Shown piece after piece: positions 1 to 8,923 of a stretch of 64,000 nucleotides of DNA. Position numbers and translations under genes: made by a program. The notes beneath the pieces were generated by a model. It did not search any database. It was given only the letters and a program-made list of their open reading frames with translations, and was not told the origin of the DNA. The DNA comes from Pseudorhodoferax sp047601025 (GTDB lineage: Bacteria; Pseudomonadota; Gammaproteobacteria; Burkholderiales; Burkholderiaceae_C). The stretch lies in assembly GCF_047601025.1 (NCBI RefSeq), contig NZ_JASGJZ010000001.1:3844001-3908000 (forward strand). The letters are read 5' to 3'. Position 1 is the first letter of the stretch. The number at the start of each line of letters is the position of its first letter.

Positions 1-1772
1 CGGTATTCCTGCATCCAGGTCAGCAGGGAGGCGCGAAGATTCAGGTCCGCGGTCGACGAATGCGTGTTGTCGCCTTGAGCGACACCCTTGTCGATCTCGT
101 CGATCCAGAGTACGCAAGGCGCCATCGCCGTCACGGTCCTGAGGGCTTCCCGCATGCGCGCTTCGGACGAGCCGACGTACTTGTCGCGAACTGCGCCCAT
201 GTCGAAGCGCAGCAGCGGAAGCCGCCAGGTGCATGCAACGACCTTGGCCGCCAGGCTCTTTCCGGCACCGGGTATTCCGAGCAACAGCACCCCCTTGGGG
301 CGGCGATCGATGCCGGCGGCACGCGCGGCTTCGGGGTGGTCGAACACCTTGCGGCGGCTCTTTAGCCAGGCGACTAGACGTTCCATGCCGCCCAGTTGCT
401 GGTCCGCCTCGCCAAGTTGAGCGCTTGCTTGTCCGCGCGTCTCGACCACTTCCAGCGCCTGGCTACGATTGACTGCGCCGTTCTTCGCATCGTGCATGGC
501 TTCGACGAGTTCGGCCGGCAGACGAGGACGTCGCGCGAAACGGTCGATGACACTGCACGCCTCTCCGAGGGTCATGCCTGCAGCTGCCTCGACCAGCCGG
601 ATCAGATGACCTTCCGGGCCTTCTTCCAGGAATGCCGAAGGTAGCTCGCGAAGCGCGATTCGCTTTCTGAGCGCAACCAGCAGTTCGTGGCGTGACGGAA
701 GGCTCAGGTTGATCCGACGGAGTTCTTCGCGTAAGTCGGCAGGCAGCGTCGTTTCACTCGCGAACATCAGCAGCGTGATGTTCTTGCGTTCCCGCTTGAG
801 GCGATAGTAAGCGTCCTTGACGACACGGGTGTTCAACCCGGACTGAAGGGATTCGGCGGCTAGGTGGTGATGGCAATCAAGTAGCACCACCAGGGAGCCA
901 GGCGCACTCTTCTCGATGAGATAGGCAATGACCTTCCCGAACGGGATTTCCTGGAGGAACTGGTTTTCCTTGACCTGATGCGCGTGCTGCGCAGCGGCTG
1001 CCAGCTCTAAGGCCCACCGCCGGAGTTGTTCCCGAAGAGCCTCAGTCAGTTCGAGACCGGGGGTCGGCCCATCCGACAGATCATCGACCACGATCTCGAC
1101 GCCGGACTCCTGCGCCTTGATGGCGACACCGAAGCTCATGCCGTCCAGATCGACCTTTCCGAGCTTGAAATCATCAGCGTTCAAAAGCAGCCGAACCAGC
1201 GTGTTGCGCGCCTCCGGATCCATGTCGCCATCGATCTTGTCGCTCATGACGCCGATCTTTACTTCCTGACCGAAGCGGCGTTCAGGGTTGGCGACGTCAT
1301 GGAAGGTTGCTTCGCTGCCGACGCCCTTGATTTCGAACAAGCCTGACGCAGGCGACCACATCTGCAGCGGCCGGGCATACCCCTGCGTCGCACATCTGAC
1401 CATCAACGCCCGGATAAACCGCTGGGGCTCAGGCGTCGTGGCGAGCAGGACGGGCGGTTGCTCGTCGATGGCAGCGAATAGCAATTGCTCGGCCGGCCGA
1501 TAGAACAGGCTGACCGGAATCTTCTCGTCGCCGACCGCAAGGAAAGTCTGGCTATACGGTTCGATGCCTTCCTTGGACAGCAGGTGCACGATCGCCGCAT
1601 CGACGTCGACCAGCAGTGAGGCCAGGGAACGCTCGTCGAATGGCTCGATGGCGTTCCGAGTGGCCTCGATCGCCTGGCGGATCACCTGCACCGGTGGCGA
1701 GCCGTTCAGTGCCGCATCGATCAAGTCTTTCCGCTTGGCCTGGAGCAGGTCGAGGAGTTCGTCCTCATCCAT
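1..1772 (-). CDS. AAA-family ATPase, C-terminus beyond window
   Basis: The reading frame is open from an ATG at 1772 to the window edge, about 590 codons with no stop, so the C-terminus is missing. AAAGGAT lies just upstream of the start. The C-terminal half holds a clear AAA core: Walker A GIPGAGKSLAAK encoded near 255-290 and Walker B CVLWIDEIDKG near 90-120. The long N-terminal half has no motif I recognise, though a DCHHHL stretch suggests a degenerate first nucleotide-binding fold. Length and order resemble cytosolic AAA proteins of the Ycf46 type that are often seen beside mobile DNA. Base composition is lower in GC than the metabolic genes to the right. The substrate is unknown. Confidence 0.85.
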   Translation of the reverse strand, partial: MDEDELLDLLQAKRKDLIDAALNGSPPVQVIRQAIEATRNAIEPFDERSLASLLVDVDAAIVHLLSKEGIEPYSQTFLAVGDEKIPVSLFYRPAEQLLFAAIDEQPPVLLATTPEPQRFIRALMVRCATQGYARPLQMWSPASGLFEIKGVGSEATFHDVANPERRFGQEVKIGVMSDKIDGDMDPEARNTLVRLLLNADDFKLGKVDLDGMSFGVAIKAQESGVEIVVDDLSDGPTPGLELTEALREQLRRWALELAAAAQHAHQVKENQFLQEIPFGKVIAYLIEKSAPGSLVVLLDCHHHLAAESLQSGLNTRVVKDAYYRLKRERKNITLLMFASETTLPADLREELRRINLSLPSRHELLVALRKRIALRELPSAFLEEGPEGHLIRLVEAAAGMTLGEACSVIDRFARRPRLPAELVEAMHDAKNGAVNRSQALEVVETRGQASAQLGEADQQLGGMERLVAWLKSRRKVFDHPEAARAAGIDRRPKGVLLLGIPGAGKSLAAKVVACTWRLPLLRFDMGAVRDKYVGSSEARMREALRTVTAMAPCVLWIDEIDKGVAQGDNTHSSTADLNLRASLLTWMQEY

Positions 1773-1866
1773 GTCGATCCTTTCATGAAAGAAGGGCCGA
1801 GGCACTGGTATGTGCGCGACCGTGTAGACATGATAGCGAGCGCAAGATCGCCGCAAATCCTCAATA

Positions 1867-2151
1867 TTGCGTATGTGGAAGTCCGCTCTGCATGCGGACA
1901 AGGCTTACGACTGTGGGCGATGCCGTGCTCATTTGAAGCGCCGGGGCATTGAGGATCGCATCGCCCGCAAGGGCATGGAACGCCGTAATCGGCTCGGACG
2001 TCACCGCTGGGTGGTTGAGCGCACGCATACCTGGCTGGCCGCCTTTGGCAAGCTACGTACCCGGTGCGAGCGCCGCATTGACATGCATCTCGCCTTGCTT
2101 TACGTTGCCTGTTTCCTGATCTGCTTGCGAAGTCTTCTAGAGTTTTTTTAG
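1867..2151 (+). pseudogene. IS5-family transposase C-terminal remnant
   Basis: About 85 codons match the C-terminal end of an IS5-family DDE transposase. HADKAYDCG corresponds to the region of the second catalytic Asp, and RHRWVVERTHTWL contains the catalytic Glu of the DDE triad. The N-terminal two thirds, with the first Asp, are absent, so the fragment cannot be active. It abuts the 5' flank of the intact IS at 2161, so this spot has received insertion sequences at least twice. The exact left border of homology is uncertain, around 1875-1890. Confidence 0.8.
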
Positions 2152-2160
2152 TCACTCTGA

Positions 2161-3401
2161 GAGGGTGTAGACGAAATCAACTGGCCTGAACATTGAAAGT
2201 CATCTGCTCTGTGTGCAGGAGATTTCGATGACGGAACCCAAGCCTGGCGATAGTGGCTCGAATGCGGTTAATCGAGGCGGCAGGCCCGCGGCCTTGACGC
2301 CGCAGCACATCCTCTTGCTGCGCGAGATCGTTTCCCGGATGCTGCATTCGACGCTCGACGAACTGGCAGCAGAGCTCGACCACCTCGGCGCAGTGCAGGT
2401 CTGCACTGCGACCATCCGCAGGACGCTGCGTGCGCAGGGCATCGTGCGCTCGATGCCAAAGCGGCAGGCCCGGGGCGAGTCGGTCGAGCCAGAAGCAACG
2501 GTCGGCGTGGTCAGGCGATATGGCTATACCGTAGCGCATCGGCGCAAGGCCGGCGAGTACAGCACTGATCTGACCGATGCCGAATGGCGCTTGGTCGCCG
2601 ACCTGTTTGAGCGTCCTGAAGGTAGCCGCGGAGCACCAGAACGGTATGAACGCCGCCACCTGGTCGACGCCTGCTGCTACGTACTGCGGACGGGTTGTGC
2701 CTGGCGACTCCTGCCGTCGAGCTTCGCGCCGTGGCAGGCGGTCTACAAAGCCTTCGTGCGCTGGGTTGAGGTCGATGCTTTCGAGCACATGCAAGACCGG
2801 CTGCGCCAGCAGTGGCGGGCCCGCATGGGCCGTGGGGCCGAACCGAGCGCGGCCGTCATCGATGCGCAGTCCAACCGGGCATCACCGCAGGGCGGAGAGT
2901 GCGGCTACGACGCGGGCAAGAAGGTCAAAGGCAGGAAGCGCCACATCGTGGTGGATACGTTGGGATGGTTGCTGGCGGTCACGGTGACCGCTGCCAGCGT
3001 ACAGGACCGCGATGGCGCTGCGGAAGTCGTGGTGCAGGCCTGTCGCAAGGTGCCTACGATCGAGAGGCTCTACACCGACGGGGCCTACGGTGGTCAATGC
3101 GCCCGCGTGATCGAGCAGACTCACGGCATCCGGCTCGAGGTCGTGCGCCGGCCTGGCAACCGCTCGACCGGTACCCTGCACGATCCTCAACAGTCGCTCT
3201 GGCATGAGCCCATCCGAGGCTTCGTCGTCTTGCCCAAGCGCTGGGTCGTCGAGCGGACCCATGCCTGGAACGAGCGCTGGCGCCGCATGGTCATGCACCA
3301 CGATCGTAAGACCTCGACATCCGCTGCTTGGGTCTGGCTCGCCGAGGCGCGTATCCTGCTCAGCAGGCTCGCTATCGGTAGTTGATTTCGTCTACACCCT
3401 C
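2161..3401. mobile_element. complete IS5-family insertion sequence
   Basis: The element is 1241 bp, bounded by perfect 22-bp inverted repeats at 2161-2182 and 3380-3401 that begin GAGGGTGTAGACGAAATC. The trinucleotide TGA lies directly outside both ends (2158-2160 and 3402-3404), consistent with the 3-bp TNA target duplication of one IS5 subgroup. One uninterrupted transposase gene fills it. Intact ends, open reading frame and visible target duplication suggest a recent insertion. The element name cannot be assigned from sequence alone. Confidence 0.92.
2228..3385 (+). CDS. IS5-family transposase
   Basis: The 385-residue DDE transposase fills the IS at 2161-3401. ATG 2228 is preferred over GTG 2213 because GGAG precedes it by about seven bases. 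An N-terminal helix-turn-helix-like region of about 90 residues is followed by the Tnp_1-type core: first Asp in VIDAQSNRASPQ, second in LYTDGAYGG, and Glu in KRWVVERTHAWNERWRRM. The KGRKRHIVVDT segment is typical of the family. All three catalytic residues are present, so the enzyme is probably functional. The gene ends 16 bp inside the right terminal repeat boundary. Confidence 0.93.
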   Translation: MTEPKPGDSGSNAVNRGGRPAALTPQHILLLREIVSRMLHSTLDELAAELDHLGAVQVCTATIRRTLRAQGIVRSMPKRQARGESVEPEATVGVVRRYGYTVAHRRKAGEYSTDLTDAEWRLVADLFERPEGSRGAPERYERRHLVDACCYVLRTGCAWRLLPSSFAPWQAVYKAFVRWVEVDAFEHMQDRLRQQWRARMGRGAEPSAAVIDAQSNRASPQGGECGYDAGKKVKGRKRHIVVDTLGWLLAVTVTAASVQDRDGAAEVVVQACRKVPTIERLYTDGAYGGQCARVIEQTHGIRLEVVRRPGNRSTGTLHDPQQSLWHEPIRGFVVLPKRWVVERTHAWNERWRRMVMHHDRKTSTSAAWVWLAEARILLSRLAIGS

Positions 3402-3404
3402 TGA

Positions 3405-3747
3405 GCCCGCCGGGGTGGCGTGCCGCTTCCGGAGCAGCCGGTCCGCCCCGACATGGATGGCGTGGAGGCAAGGTGTCGTGCCCGCGGCCCATCTGCCCTC
3501 TGCACGTGCGAGGACGGCGAGTATGGCCGCTCGACGGGCTTTCCGGCGTCCGGATGGCGGGAAGGCGGTCGAGATCGAGCACGTTCGGTGTGCGAACGCG
3601 GTCGTTTGCATACGCTGAGGCATTCGAGGCCGAGGTGTGCAGGATGCATGGCGCGCACCGAATGTTTCATCTTGTGTGCGGATGCGGCGCTTGCATTCGC
3701 TCGGTTACGATCCGATTCCCTGGCGATACCGCCCCCGAGTGTTCACC
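3405..3747. other. 343 bp without supported gene
   Basis: Between the IS right end and the trypsin-fold gene there is no frame with convincing coding character, no tRNA and no clear terminator. Several short frames are open on both strands, as expected in GC-rich DNA. It may be eroded sequence from the same insertion-prone area. Confidence 0.5.
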
Positions 3748-4611
3748 ATGCCACTTGCCGGATCACAAAAACTGACGGAGGAACTGGGCTACGGCGTCGC
3801 CCGGATCGAGTGCGAGACGCCGGGCGGCGTGCAGTGCGGCACTGGCTTCTTCTTCGCCTTCCTGCTGGAGAACGGCAAGCGCAGCCCCTGCCTGGTCACC
3901 AGCCGGCACGTGGTGGAGGGCGCCCGCAGCGGGCGCTTCTTCCTGACCGGCAAGCCGGGCGATACCCGTGCGCAGGAGTTCCGCATCAACGACCTGCAGG
4001 ACCGCTGCCATCCGCATCCGGACCCCTCGGTCGACCTGGTGCTGCTGTTCGTCGGCATCAACCTGCAGGCGCTGCGGTCCGAGGGCCATGCGCTGCACGT
4101 GACCTACCTGTCGCGCTCGGCCATCCTGCCGCGCGAGCAGCGCACCGCGCTGGCGGCGCTGGAGGAGGTGGCGGTGCTCGGCTTTCCGCTCGGCCTGGCG
4201 GACCCGCAGCAGACGCAGCCCGTGGTGCGCCTGGGCGTCACGGCCACGCACGCCGGGCTGCCCTACGGCGGTGCGCCGGAATTCCTGATCGACGCGCCCT
4301 GCCATGCGGGCCTGGGCGGCGCGCCGGTGTTCCTGCGCGTGCCGGCGCTGCCTGGCGAGGGCGGTGTGCCGCAGCGTTCGCCGGGCGTGGCGCTGGTGGG
4401 CGTGCTGGTGGCGCAGCGCCATGCCAGCCTGCACGGCGGCGAGGGCGGGGTGGAGCCCATCGTCGGCCACCTGCGTGGCGGCCAGGCCGTGCCCGCGGCC
4501 CCGCGCGCCGGGTCACCGGCGCCGCTGGGCGTCGTGCTGAACACCGACAAGATCCTGGACTTCGAGCCGCTGGTGCGGGCGATGGTCCACGGCTACGTCA
4601 GCAAGTACTGA
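3748..4611 (+). CDS. trypsin-fold protein lacking catalytic Ser
   Basis: This predicts 287 residues from ATG 3748; upstream in-frame codons are low quality. The layout follows chymotrypsin-fold peptidases. GTGFFFAF opens the core, SRHVVEG supplies the His, DPSVDLVLLF supplies the Asp, and CHAGLGGAPVFL occupies the GxSGxP position. In that last motif the nucleophile position reads Gly, not Ser. No signal peptide is visible, so a cytosolic location is likely. I infer a non-proteolytic pseudo-peptidase or a protein with an altered mechanism. It stands alone, with its stop overlapping the convergent hydrolase gene by 14 bp. The family call is from motif spacing only. Confidence 0.65.
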   Translation: MPLAGSQKLTEELGYGVARIECETPGGVQCGTGFFFAFLLENGKRSPCLVTSRHVVEGARSGRFFLTGKPGDTRAQEFRINDLQDRCHPHPDPSVDLVLLFVGINLQALRSEGHALHVTYLSRSAILPREQRTALAALEEVAVLGFPLGLADPQQTQPVVRLGVTATHAGLPYGGAPEFLIDAPCHAGLGGAPVFLRVPALPGEGGVPQRSPGVALVGVLVAQRHASLHGGEGGVEPIVGHLRGGQAVPAAPRAGSPAPLGVVLNTDKILDFEPLVRAMVHGYVSKY

Positions 4612-5392
4612 TCCGCGGCCCGGCCAGGAAGCGCGCCACGGCCGCGAGCACCCGCTCCGGCTGCTCGCGGTGCGGCAGGTGGCCGCCGCCCTCGACGACC
4701 AGCTGCTGCACCGGTCCGGCGGCGCGGGCCGCGATGCGCTGCGGGTGCGCGGTCGAGCCGTATTCGTCGCGGTCGCCGTGGATCGCCAGCACCGGGCAGC
4801 CCAGGCGTGCCAGCGCGGCGTCCAGCGTCCAGCCGGCGAAGGCCGGCGACAGCCAGGTCTCGGTCCAGGCGTCCAGCACCCAGCGCGCCTTGGCGCCGTG
4901 GTAGCGCGCCAGGCGGTCCAGCTGGTCCGGCTGGCGGAAGACTTCCCGCGCCGCGCGTACGCCGGCCAGCGTGCGGTCCTCGGCGAAGGCCTGGGCCGAG
5001 ATCGTCACCAGCGCGGTGCAGCGCGCCGGATGGGCGGCCGCGGTCTCCACCGACATGCCGCCGCCCACGCTGTGGCCCAGCGCGACGAAGCGGTCCACGG
5101 CCAGCGCCTGCAGCACCAGCGGCACCTGCTCGCGCGCCTCGCGGGCGACGAAGTCGGGCGGCAGCGCGCCGGCCCGCGGGTCGGAACGGCCGAAGCCGAG
5201 CCGGTCGTAGGCCAGCACGCGGCGCCCGGTGGCGCCGGCCAGCGCCGCCGGGAAGTCGCGCCACAGCTCTACGCAGCCCAGCGAGTCGTGCTGCAGCAGC
5301 AGCGGGGCGGCGGCGCCCGCTGCGGCGGGCTGCCAGCTGCGCGCGAACAGCCGGCCGGCCGGCGTGGCGATCCAGTGGTCCTGCGGCGTCAT
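4598..5392 (-). CDS. alpha/beta-fold hydrolase
   Basis: The 264-residue alpha/beta hydrolase has the oxyanion segment LLQHDSLGC, the nucleophile elbow GHSVGGG with Ser, a GDRDEYGS acid loop and a C-terminal GGGHLPHREQP His. This completes a Ser-Asp-His triad. The start ATG overlaps the stop of the upstream SDR gene as ATGA, so the two are probably co-translated. No signal peptide is seen, so it is cytosolic. The substrate cannot be told from sequence; an ester or lactone linked to the SDR product is possible. Confidence 0.85.
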   Translation of the reverse strand: MTPQDHWIATPAGRLFARSWQPAAAGAAAPLLLQHDSLGCVELWRDFPAALAGATGRRVLAYDRLGFGRSDPRAGALPPDFVAREAREQVPLVLQALAVDRFVALGHSVGGGMSVETAAAHPARCTALVTISAQAFAEDRTLAGVRAAREVFRQPDQLDRLARYHGAKARWVLDAWTETWLSPAFAGWTLDAALARLGCPVLAIHGDRDEYGSTAHPQRIAARAAGPVQQLVVEGGGHLPHREQPERVLAAVARFLAGPRISTC

Positions 5393-6144
5393 GCAGCGTC
5401 GCGCACGTCGGCCACCGGTTGGGTGCCGAAGTCCGGCCGCGCCAGGTACGCCAGCACGCGCGCGGCGGCGGCCTCGGCAGACGCCAGCTGTCCGTTCGCA
5501 TGCAGTTGGGCGAAGGCGCCCTGGTCCGGGAAGCGGCTGGCGTCGGCGCCGCGCAGCTGGGCCTGCATGGCCGTGTCGATCACGCCGGGCGAGAGCGCGC
5601 AGACCCTGGCGCCGTTCGGCCGCGGCGCTTCGTCGAGCGCGACGCAGCGCGTGAAGTGCTCCAGGCCGGCCTTGGCCGCGCAGTAGGCCGATTGCGAGGC
5701 CTGCGCGCGCCGGGCCAGGCCCGAGGAGACGTTCAGCACGCGGCGCCGGCCGCTCCAGCCCGCCGTGGCGCCGAGGAAGGCCGCCGTTAGCAGCATCGGC
5801 GCCTCCAGCCCCACGCGCAGCGCCTGCGCCAGCTCGGCCGGATCGGACTCGGCCAGCGGCACCAGCGCCGGGATGGTGCCGGCGTTGTTGATCAGCGTGG
5901 CGCTGGTCCAGCGCGCGCCGTGGTGGGCGGCCAGCCAGTGGTCCAGCCGCGCGGCCACGGTGGCGCCGTCGGCCAGGTCGGCCTGCCACTGCGTGCAGTG
6001 CGCGCCGCCGGCCTGCGCCAGGGCGGCATCGGCGTGGCGCGCGATGCACAGCAGGTGGTGGCCCTCGCGCAGCAGCTGGCGGGCCATGGCCAGGCCCATG
6101 CCGCGCGAGGCGCCGGTCAGGATGGTGAGGTGTTCGGACGACAT
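5389..6144 (-). CDS. short-chain dehydrogenase/reductase
   Basis: The 251-residue classical SDR has the cofactor motif TGASRGMG at residues ~9-16, NNAG near 90, a catalytic Ser in LNVSSGLA, and YCAAK as the catalytic Tyr-x3-Lys. This is the oxidoreductase fold acting on an alcohol or ketone with NAD(P). Its start lies inside the 3' end of the LysR gene (28-bp overlap) and its stop overlaps the hydrolase start. LysR regulator, SDR and hydrolase therefore form a tight minus-strand unit. The substrate is unknown. Confidence 0.87.
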   Translation of the reverse strand: MSSEHLTILTGASRGMGLAMARQLLREGHHLLCIARHADAALAQAGGAHCTQWQADLADGATVAARLDHWLAAHHGARWTSATLINNAGTIPALVPLAESDPAELAQALRVGLEAPMLLTAAFLGATAGWSGRRRVLNVSSGLARRAQASQSAYCAAKAGLEHFTRCVALDEAPRPNGARVCALSPGVIDTAMQAQLRGADASRFPDQGAFAQLHANGQLASAEAAAARVLAYLARPDFGTQPVADVRDAA

Positions 6145-7043
6145 GCGGGCATGGTAGTGCCGCTGCCCAGCAGGTGCTGCACGAAGCGCTGCGCGGCCGG
6201 TGCCAGCGCCCGTGCGTCGCGCAGGCACAGCACCAGCCGGCGCGCGGCCCAGGGCTCGGCCAGCGCCACGCGCTGCACGCCGGCCGTGCGGGCGCAGCGC
6301 CGCGCCACGGCCAGCGGCACGATGGCCACGCCGATGCCTTGGCCGACCAGCCGGCAGACCGATTCGAAACTGCGCAGCCGTGCGCGGTAGGCCAGCTGCC
6401 GGCCGAGCCGGCGCGCCTGCTGCGCCAGGTGGGCCTGGAACGCGCTGGGCTCGGCCAGTCCGACCAGCGCGGCGCCGGCGACCTCGTCCAGCCCGATGGC
6501 GGCGCGGCCGGCCCAGGCATGGCCGCGCGGCACCACCAGCACCAGCGGATCGGGCCACAGCGCATGCGTCTGCAGGCCGGCGAGGTCGGCCGCGTCCGAG
6601 GCGATGCCGAGGTCGCACAGGTCGGCCCGCAGCGCGTCGGCGATCTGCTCGCTGGGGCGCTCCTCCAGGTCCACCGACAGGCCGGCGTGCGCGGCCAGGA
6701 AACCGCTCAGCACCGGCGGCAGGTGCTCGGCCAGGGCCGAGGTGTTGCACAGCAGGCGCACCTGGCCCTGTAGGCCGGCGCCGTAGTCGGCCAGTTCGGC
6801 CTGCAGCCGCTCGATCTGCTGCAGCACCGCGCGCGCATGCTGCAGCAGGCTGCGCCCGGCCGGCGTGGGCTGCACGCCGCGCGGCAGGCGCGTCAGCAGT
6901 GGCGCGCCCAGCGAATCCTCCATCGCCCGGATGCGCTCGCTGGCGGAGGCCAGCGTCATGTGGCTGGCCGCCGCGCCGCCGGTGATGGTGCCGGCCGCGT
7001 GCACGTGCACGAACAGGCGCAGGTCGGTCAGGTCGAAGCGCAT
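6117..7043 (-). CDS. LysR-family transcriptional regulator
   Basis: The protein is 308 residues, a normal LysR length. The N-terminal winged helix (residues 1-60) starts with DLRLFVHVHAAGTITGG and contains the recognition-helix stretch LASASERIRAMEDSLG. A type-2 periplasmic-binding-like effector domain follows. It is divergent from the TSUP exporter gene with 97 bp between them, so either that gene or its own downstream SDR-hydrolase genes could be the target. A 17-bp palindrome at 7067-7083 sits in the shared spacer. Confidence 0.88.
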   Translation of the reverse strand: MRFDLTDLRLFVHVHAAGTITGGAAASHMTLASASERIRAMEDSLGAPLLTRLPRGVQPTPAGRSLLQHARAVLQQIERLQAELADYGAGLQGQVRLLCNTSALAEHLPPVLSGFLAAHAGLSVDLEERPSEQIADALRADLCDLGIASDAADLAGLQTHALWPDPLVLVVPRGHAWAGRAAIGLDEVAGAALVGLAEPSAFQAHLAQQARRLGRQLAYRARLRSFESVCRLVGQGIGVAIVPLAVARRCARTAGVQRVALAEPWAARRLVLCLRDARALAPAAQRFVQHLLGSGTTMPACRPNTSPS

Positions 7044-7066
7044 CGGGCGACGCTAACACGCCGCGT

Positions 7067-7083
7067 CTCAGGCGCCGCCTGAG
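7067..7083. promoter_or_regulatory. palindrome in LysR/TSUP divergent spacer
   Basis: Seven-base arms CTCAGGC and GCCTGAG flank a GCC spacer, a perfect dyad. It lies 23 bp upstream of the LysR start and 57 bp upstream of the exporter start. A dyad in a divergent LysR spacer is the usual place for an operator. A hairpin without regulatory role is the alternative. Confidence 0.45.
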
Positions 7084-7140
7084 GCCGGCTGCGCGCATTC
7101 CGACTGGCGGTGGCAGGGGGCGCTGCCCAGAATCGGCGCC

Positions 7141-7896
7141 ATGCTCCCGTCCGCCGATTCCTCCTCCTGGCTGCTGCCGGCGCTGGCCGCCGCGGTGTTC
7201 CTGCTCGCGGGCTTCGTCAAGGGCGTGGTCGGCATGGGCCTGCCGACCGTGGCGATGGGCCTGCTGGCGCTGTGGATGACGCCGGCCGAGGCGGCGGCGC
7301 TGCTGATCGTGCCTTCGTGCGTCACCAACCTCTGGCAGATGCAGCCCTGGCGCCGCCTGCCGGCGCTGCTGGTCCGGCTCGCGCCGATGCAGGCGGGCGT
7401 CGTCGCCGGCACGCTGGGCGGGGCCTGGATCTGGGGCGCGCCGGCCGGCGCCTGGGCGCCGCGGGCGCTGGGCCTGGCGCTGGTGGCCTACGCGCTGTGG
7501 AGCCTGGCCGGCCGGCGGCTGGCCGTGGCGCCGCCGGCCGAGCCGGTGCTGGGGCCGCTGGCCGGCCTGGCGACCGGGCTGGTCACGGCCGCGACCGGCG
7601 TGTTCGTGCTGCCGGCCGTGCCCTACCTGCAGGCGCTGCGCTGGCACGGCGACGAACTGGTCCAGGCCATGGGCATCTCGTTCACCGTGTCCACGCTGGC
7701 GCTGGCGGCTGGCCTGGGGCTGGCCGGCGCTGGCGCGGGGCCGGGCTGGCCGCTGTCGCTGGCCATGCTGCTGCCGGCGCTGGCCGGCATGGCCCTCGGG
7801 GCCGGGCTGCGCCGGCGCCTGTCGCCGGCCGTGTTCCGCCGCTGCCTGCTGCTCGGGCTGCTGGCGCTGGGCGGGCACATGCTGCTGCGTGGCTGA
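7141..7896 (+). CDS. TSUP (TauE/SafE) family membrane exporter
   Basis: This is a 251-residue, very hydrophobic protein. Hydrophobic segments run from residues ~10-30, 35-60, 75-95, 100-120, 135-160, 175-200, 205-225 and at the C-terminus. The opening LAGFVKGVVGMGLPTVAMGLL and the central LATGLVTAATGVFVLP are the two repeated glycine-rich motifs of the TSUP/DUF81 family. Members export sulfite, sulfoacetate or other organic anions across the inner membrane. It is divergently paired with the LysR gene, which may control it. Substrate is not determinable. Confidence 0.88.
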   Translation: MLPSADSSSWLLPALAAAVFLLAGFVKGVVGMGLPTVAMGLLALWMTPAEAAALLIVPSCVTNLWQMQPWRRLPALLVRLAPMQAGVVAGTLGGAWIWGAPAGAWAPRALGLALVAYALWSLAGRRLAVAPPAEPVLGPLAGLATGLVTAATGVFVLPAVPYLQALRWHGDELVQAMGISFTVSTLALAAGLGLAGAGAGPGWPLSLAMLLPALAGMALGAGLRRRLSPAVFRRCLLLGLLALGGHMLLRG

Positions 7897-7920
7897 CGCG
7901 GGGCCCCGGCATCGCCGGAT

Positions 7921-8904
7921 CTACTCGATCCGGATATTGCGTTCCTTGACGAGCCGGGACCACTTCGCGCTCTCGGCGTCGATGAAGGCCGCGAAATCCG
8001 CAGGACTGCCGCCGTCCAGTTCGTTGCTCTGCGACAGGATGCGGTCGCGGACCTCCGGTCTGTCCATGGCCTGCACGAACGCGGCATGCAGCTTGGCGAT
8101 GATCGCGGGCGGTGTGCCCTTTGGGGCCACGTAGCCCATCCAGTTCGACACGCTGACCTGGGGGAGCCCGAGTTCGGTGAAGGTCGGTACGTCCGGCAGC
8201 GCGGCCAGCCTCCTGGACGATGTGACCGCCAGCGGGCGGACCTTGCCGGCCTGGATGGAGGGGAGGGCCGCGCTGGTCTGTTCGAACATCAGGTCGACCT
8301 CGCCGGCCAGCAGTGCATTGGCGGCTGGACCGCCACCCTTGTACGGCACGGCCAGTAGCTCGATGCCGGCGGCGTTCTCGAACAGCTCGGCCGACAGGTG
8401 GTGCGCGCCGCCGGGGCCGGCGTTGGCGATGCTCAGCGCGCCCGGCCTGGCTCTGGCGGCCGCGACCACGTCGGCCACCGTGCGGAACGGCTTGGCGGCC
8501 GGCGTGCTCAGCACCAGCGGACTCTTCTCCAGCAGGACGATCGGCGTCAGGCTCTTGGGATCGAAGCGCAGCCTGGGATAGATCCAGGGGTTCACGGCCA
8601 GCGGTCCGAAGCTGCCCATCGCGATCGTGTAGCCGTCCGGCTGCGCCTTGGTCAGCAACTCGATGCCGATGTTGCCGCTGGCGCCAGGCCGGTTGTCGAC
8701 GACGACCGGCTGGCCCAGCACTGCACCCAGGTGCTGCGTCAGCAGCCGGGTCTTGACGTCGGTGTTTCCGCCGGCCGCGAAGGGCACGATGATCGTGATC
8801 GGGCGGCTGGGATAGTCCTGCTGTGCCTGCGCGGACAGTGTGGGTGCCAGGGCCGCCAGTAGCGCGGCGGCGGTGGCGGTGCGTCGGGTCAGGGAACGCT
8901 TCAT
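7921..8904 (-). CDS. Bug-family periplasmic solute-binding protein
   Basis: The 327-residue protein has an N-terminal signal peptide (KRSLTRRTATAAALLAALAP, cleavage near SAQAQ). Mature-domain Bug/TctC signatures are YPSRPITIIVPFAAGG, VVVDNRPGASGNIG, GPGGAHHLSAELF and LLAVPYKGGGPAANALLAGE. Bug proteins bind carboxylates, often for a TctAB-type transporter, and many are orphans. No tctAB genes are visible here. It follows a second Bug gene on the same strand with an 19-bp gap, suggesting co-transcription. The ligand is not deducible. Confidence 0.93.
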   Translation of the reverse strand: MKRSLTRRTATAAALLAALAPTLSAQAQQDYPSRPITIIVPFAAGGNTDVKTRLLTQHLGAVLGQPVVVDNRPGASGNIGIELLTKAQPDGYTIAMGSFGPLAVNPWIYPRLRFDPKSLTPIVLLEKSPLVLSTPAAKPFRTVADVVAAARARPGALSIANAGPGGAHHLSAELFENAAGIELLAVPYKGGGPAANALLAGEVDLMFEQTSAALPSIQAGKVRPLAVTSSRRLAALPDVPTFTELGLPQVSVSNWMGYVAPKGTPPAIIAKLHAAFVQAMDRPEVRDRILSQSNELDGGSPADFAAFIDAESAKWSRLVKERNIRIE

Positions 8905-8923
8905 GGAGGTTCTCCCGATGGCT

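Noticed and set aside
1721..2155. 144-codon minus-strand frame over the ATPase start and IS remnant
   Set aside because: It overlaps the ATPase in another frame and is antisense to the recognisable transposase remnant.
7044..7140. Riboswitch or leader RNA in the LysR/TSUP spacer
   Set aside because: Only a simple 17-bp dyad is present, with no multi-helix conserved structure.
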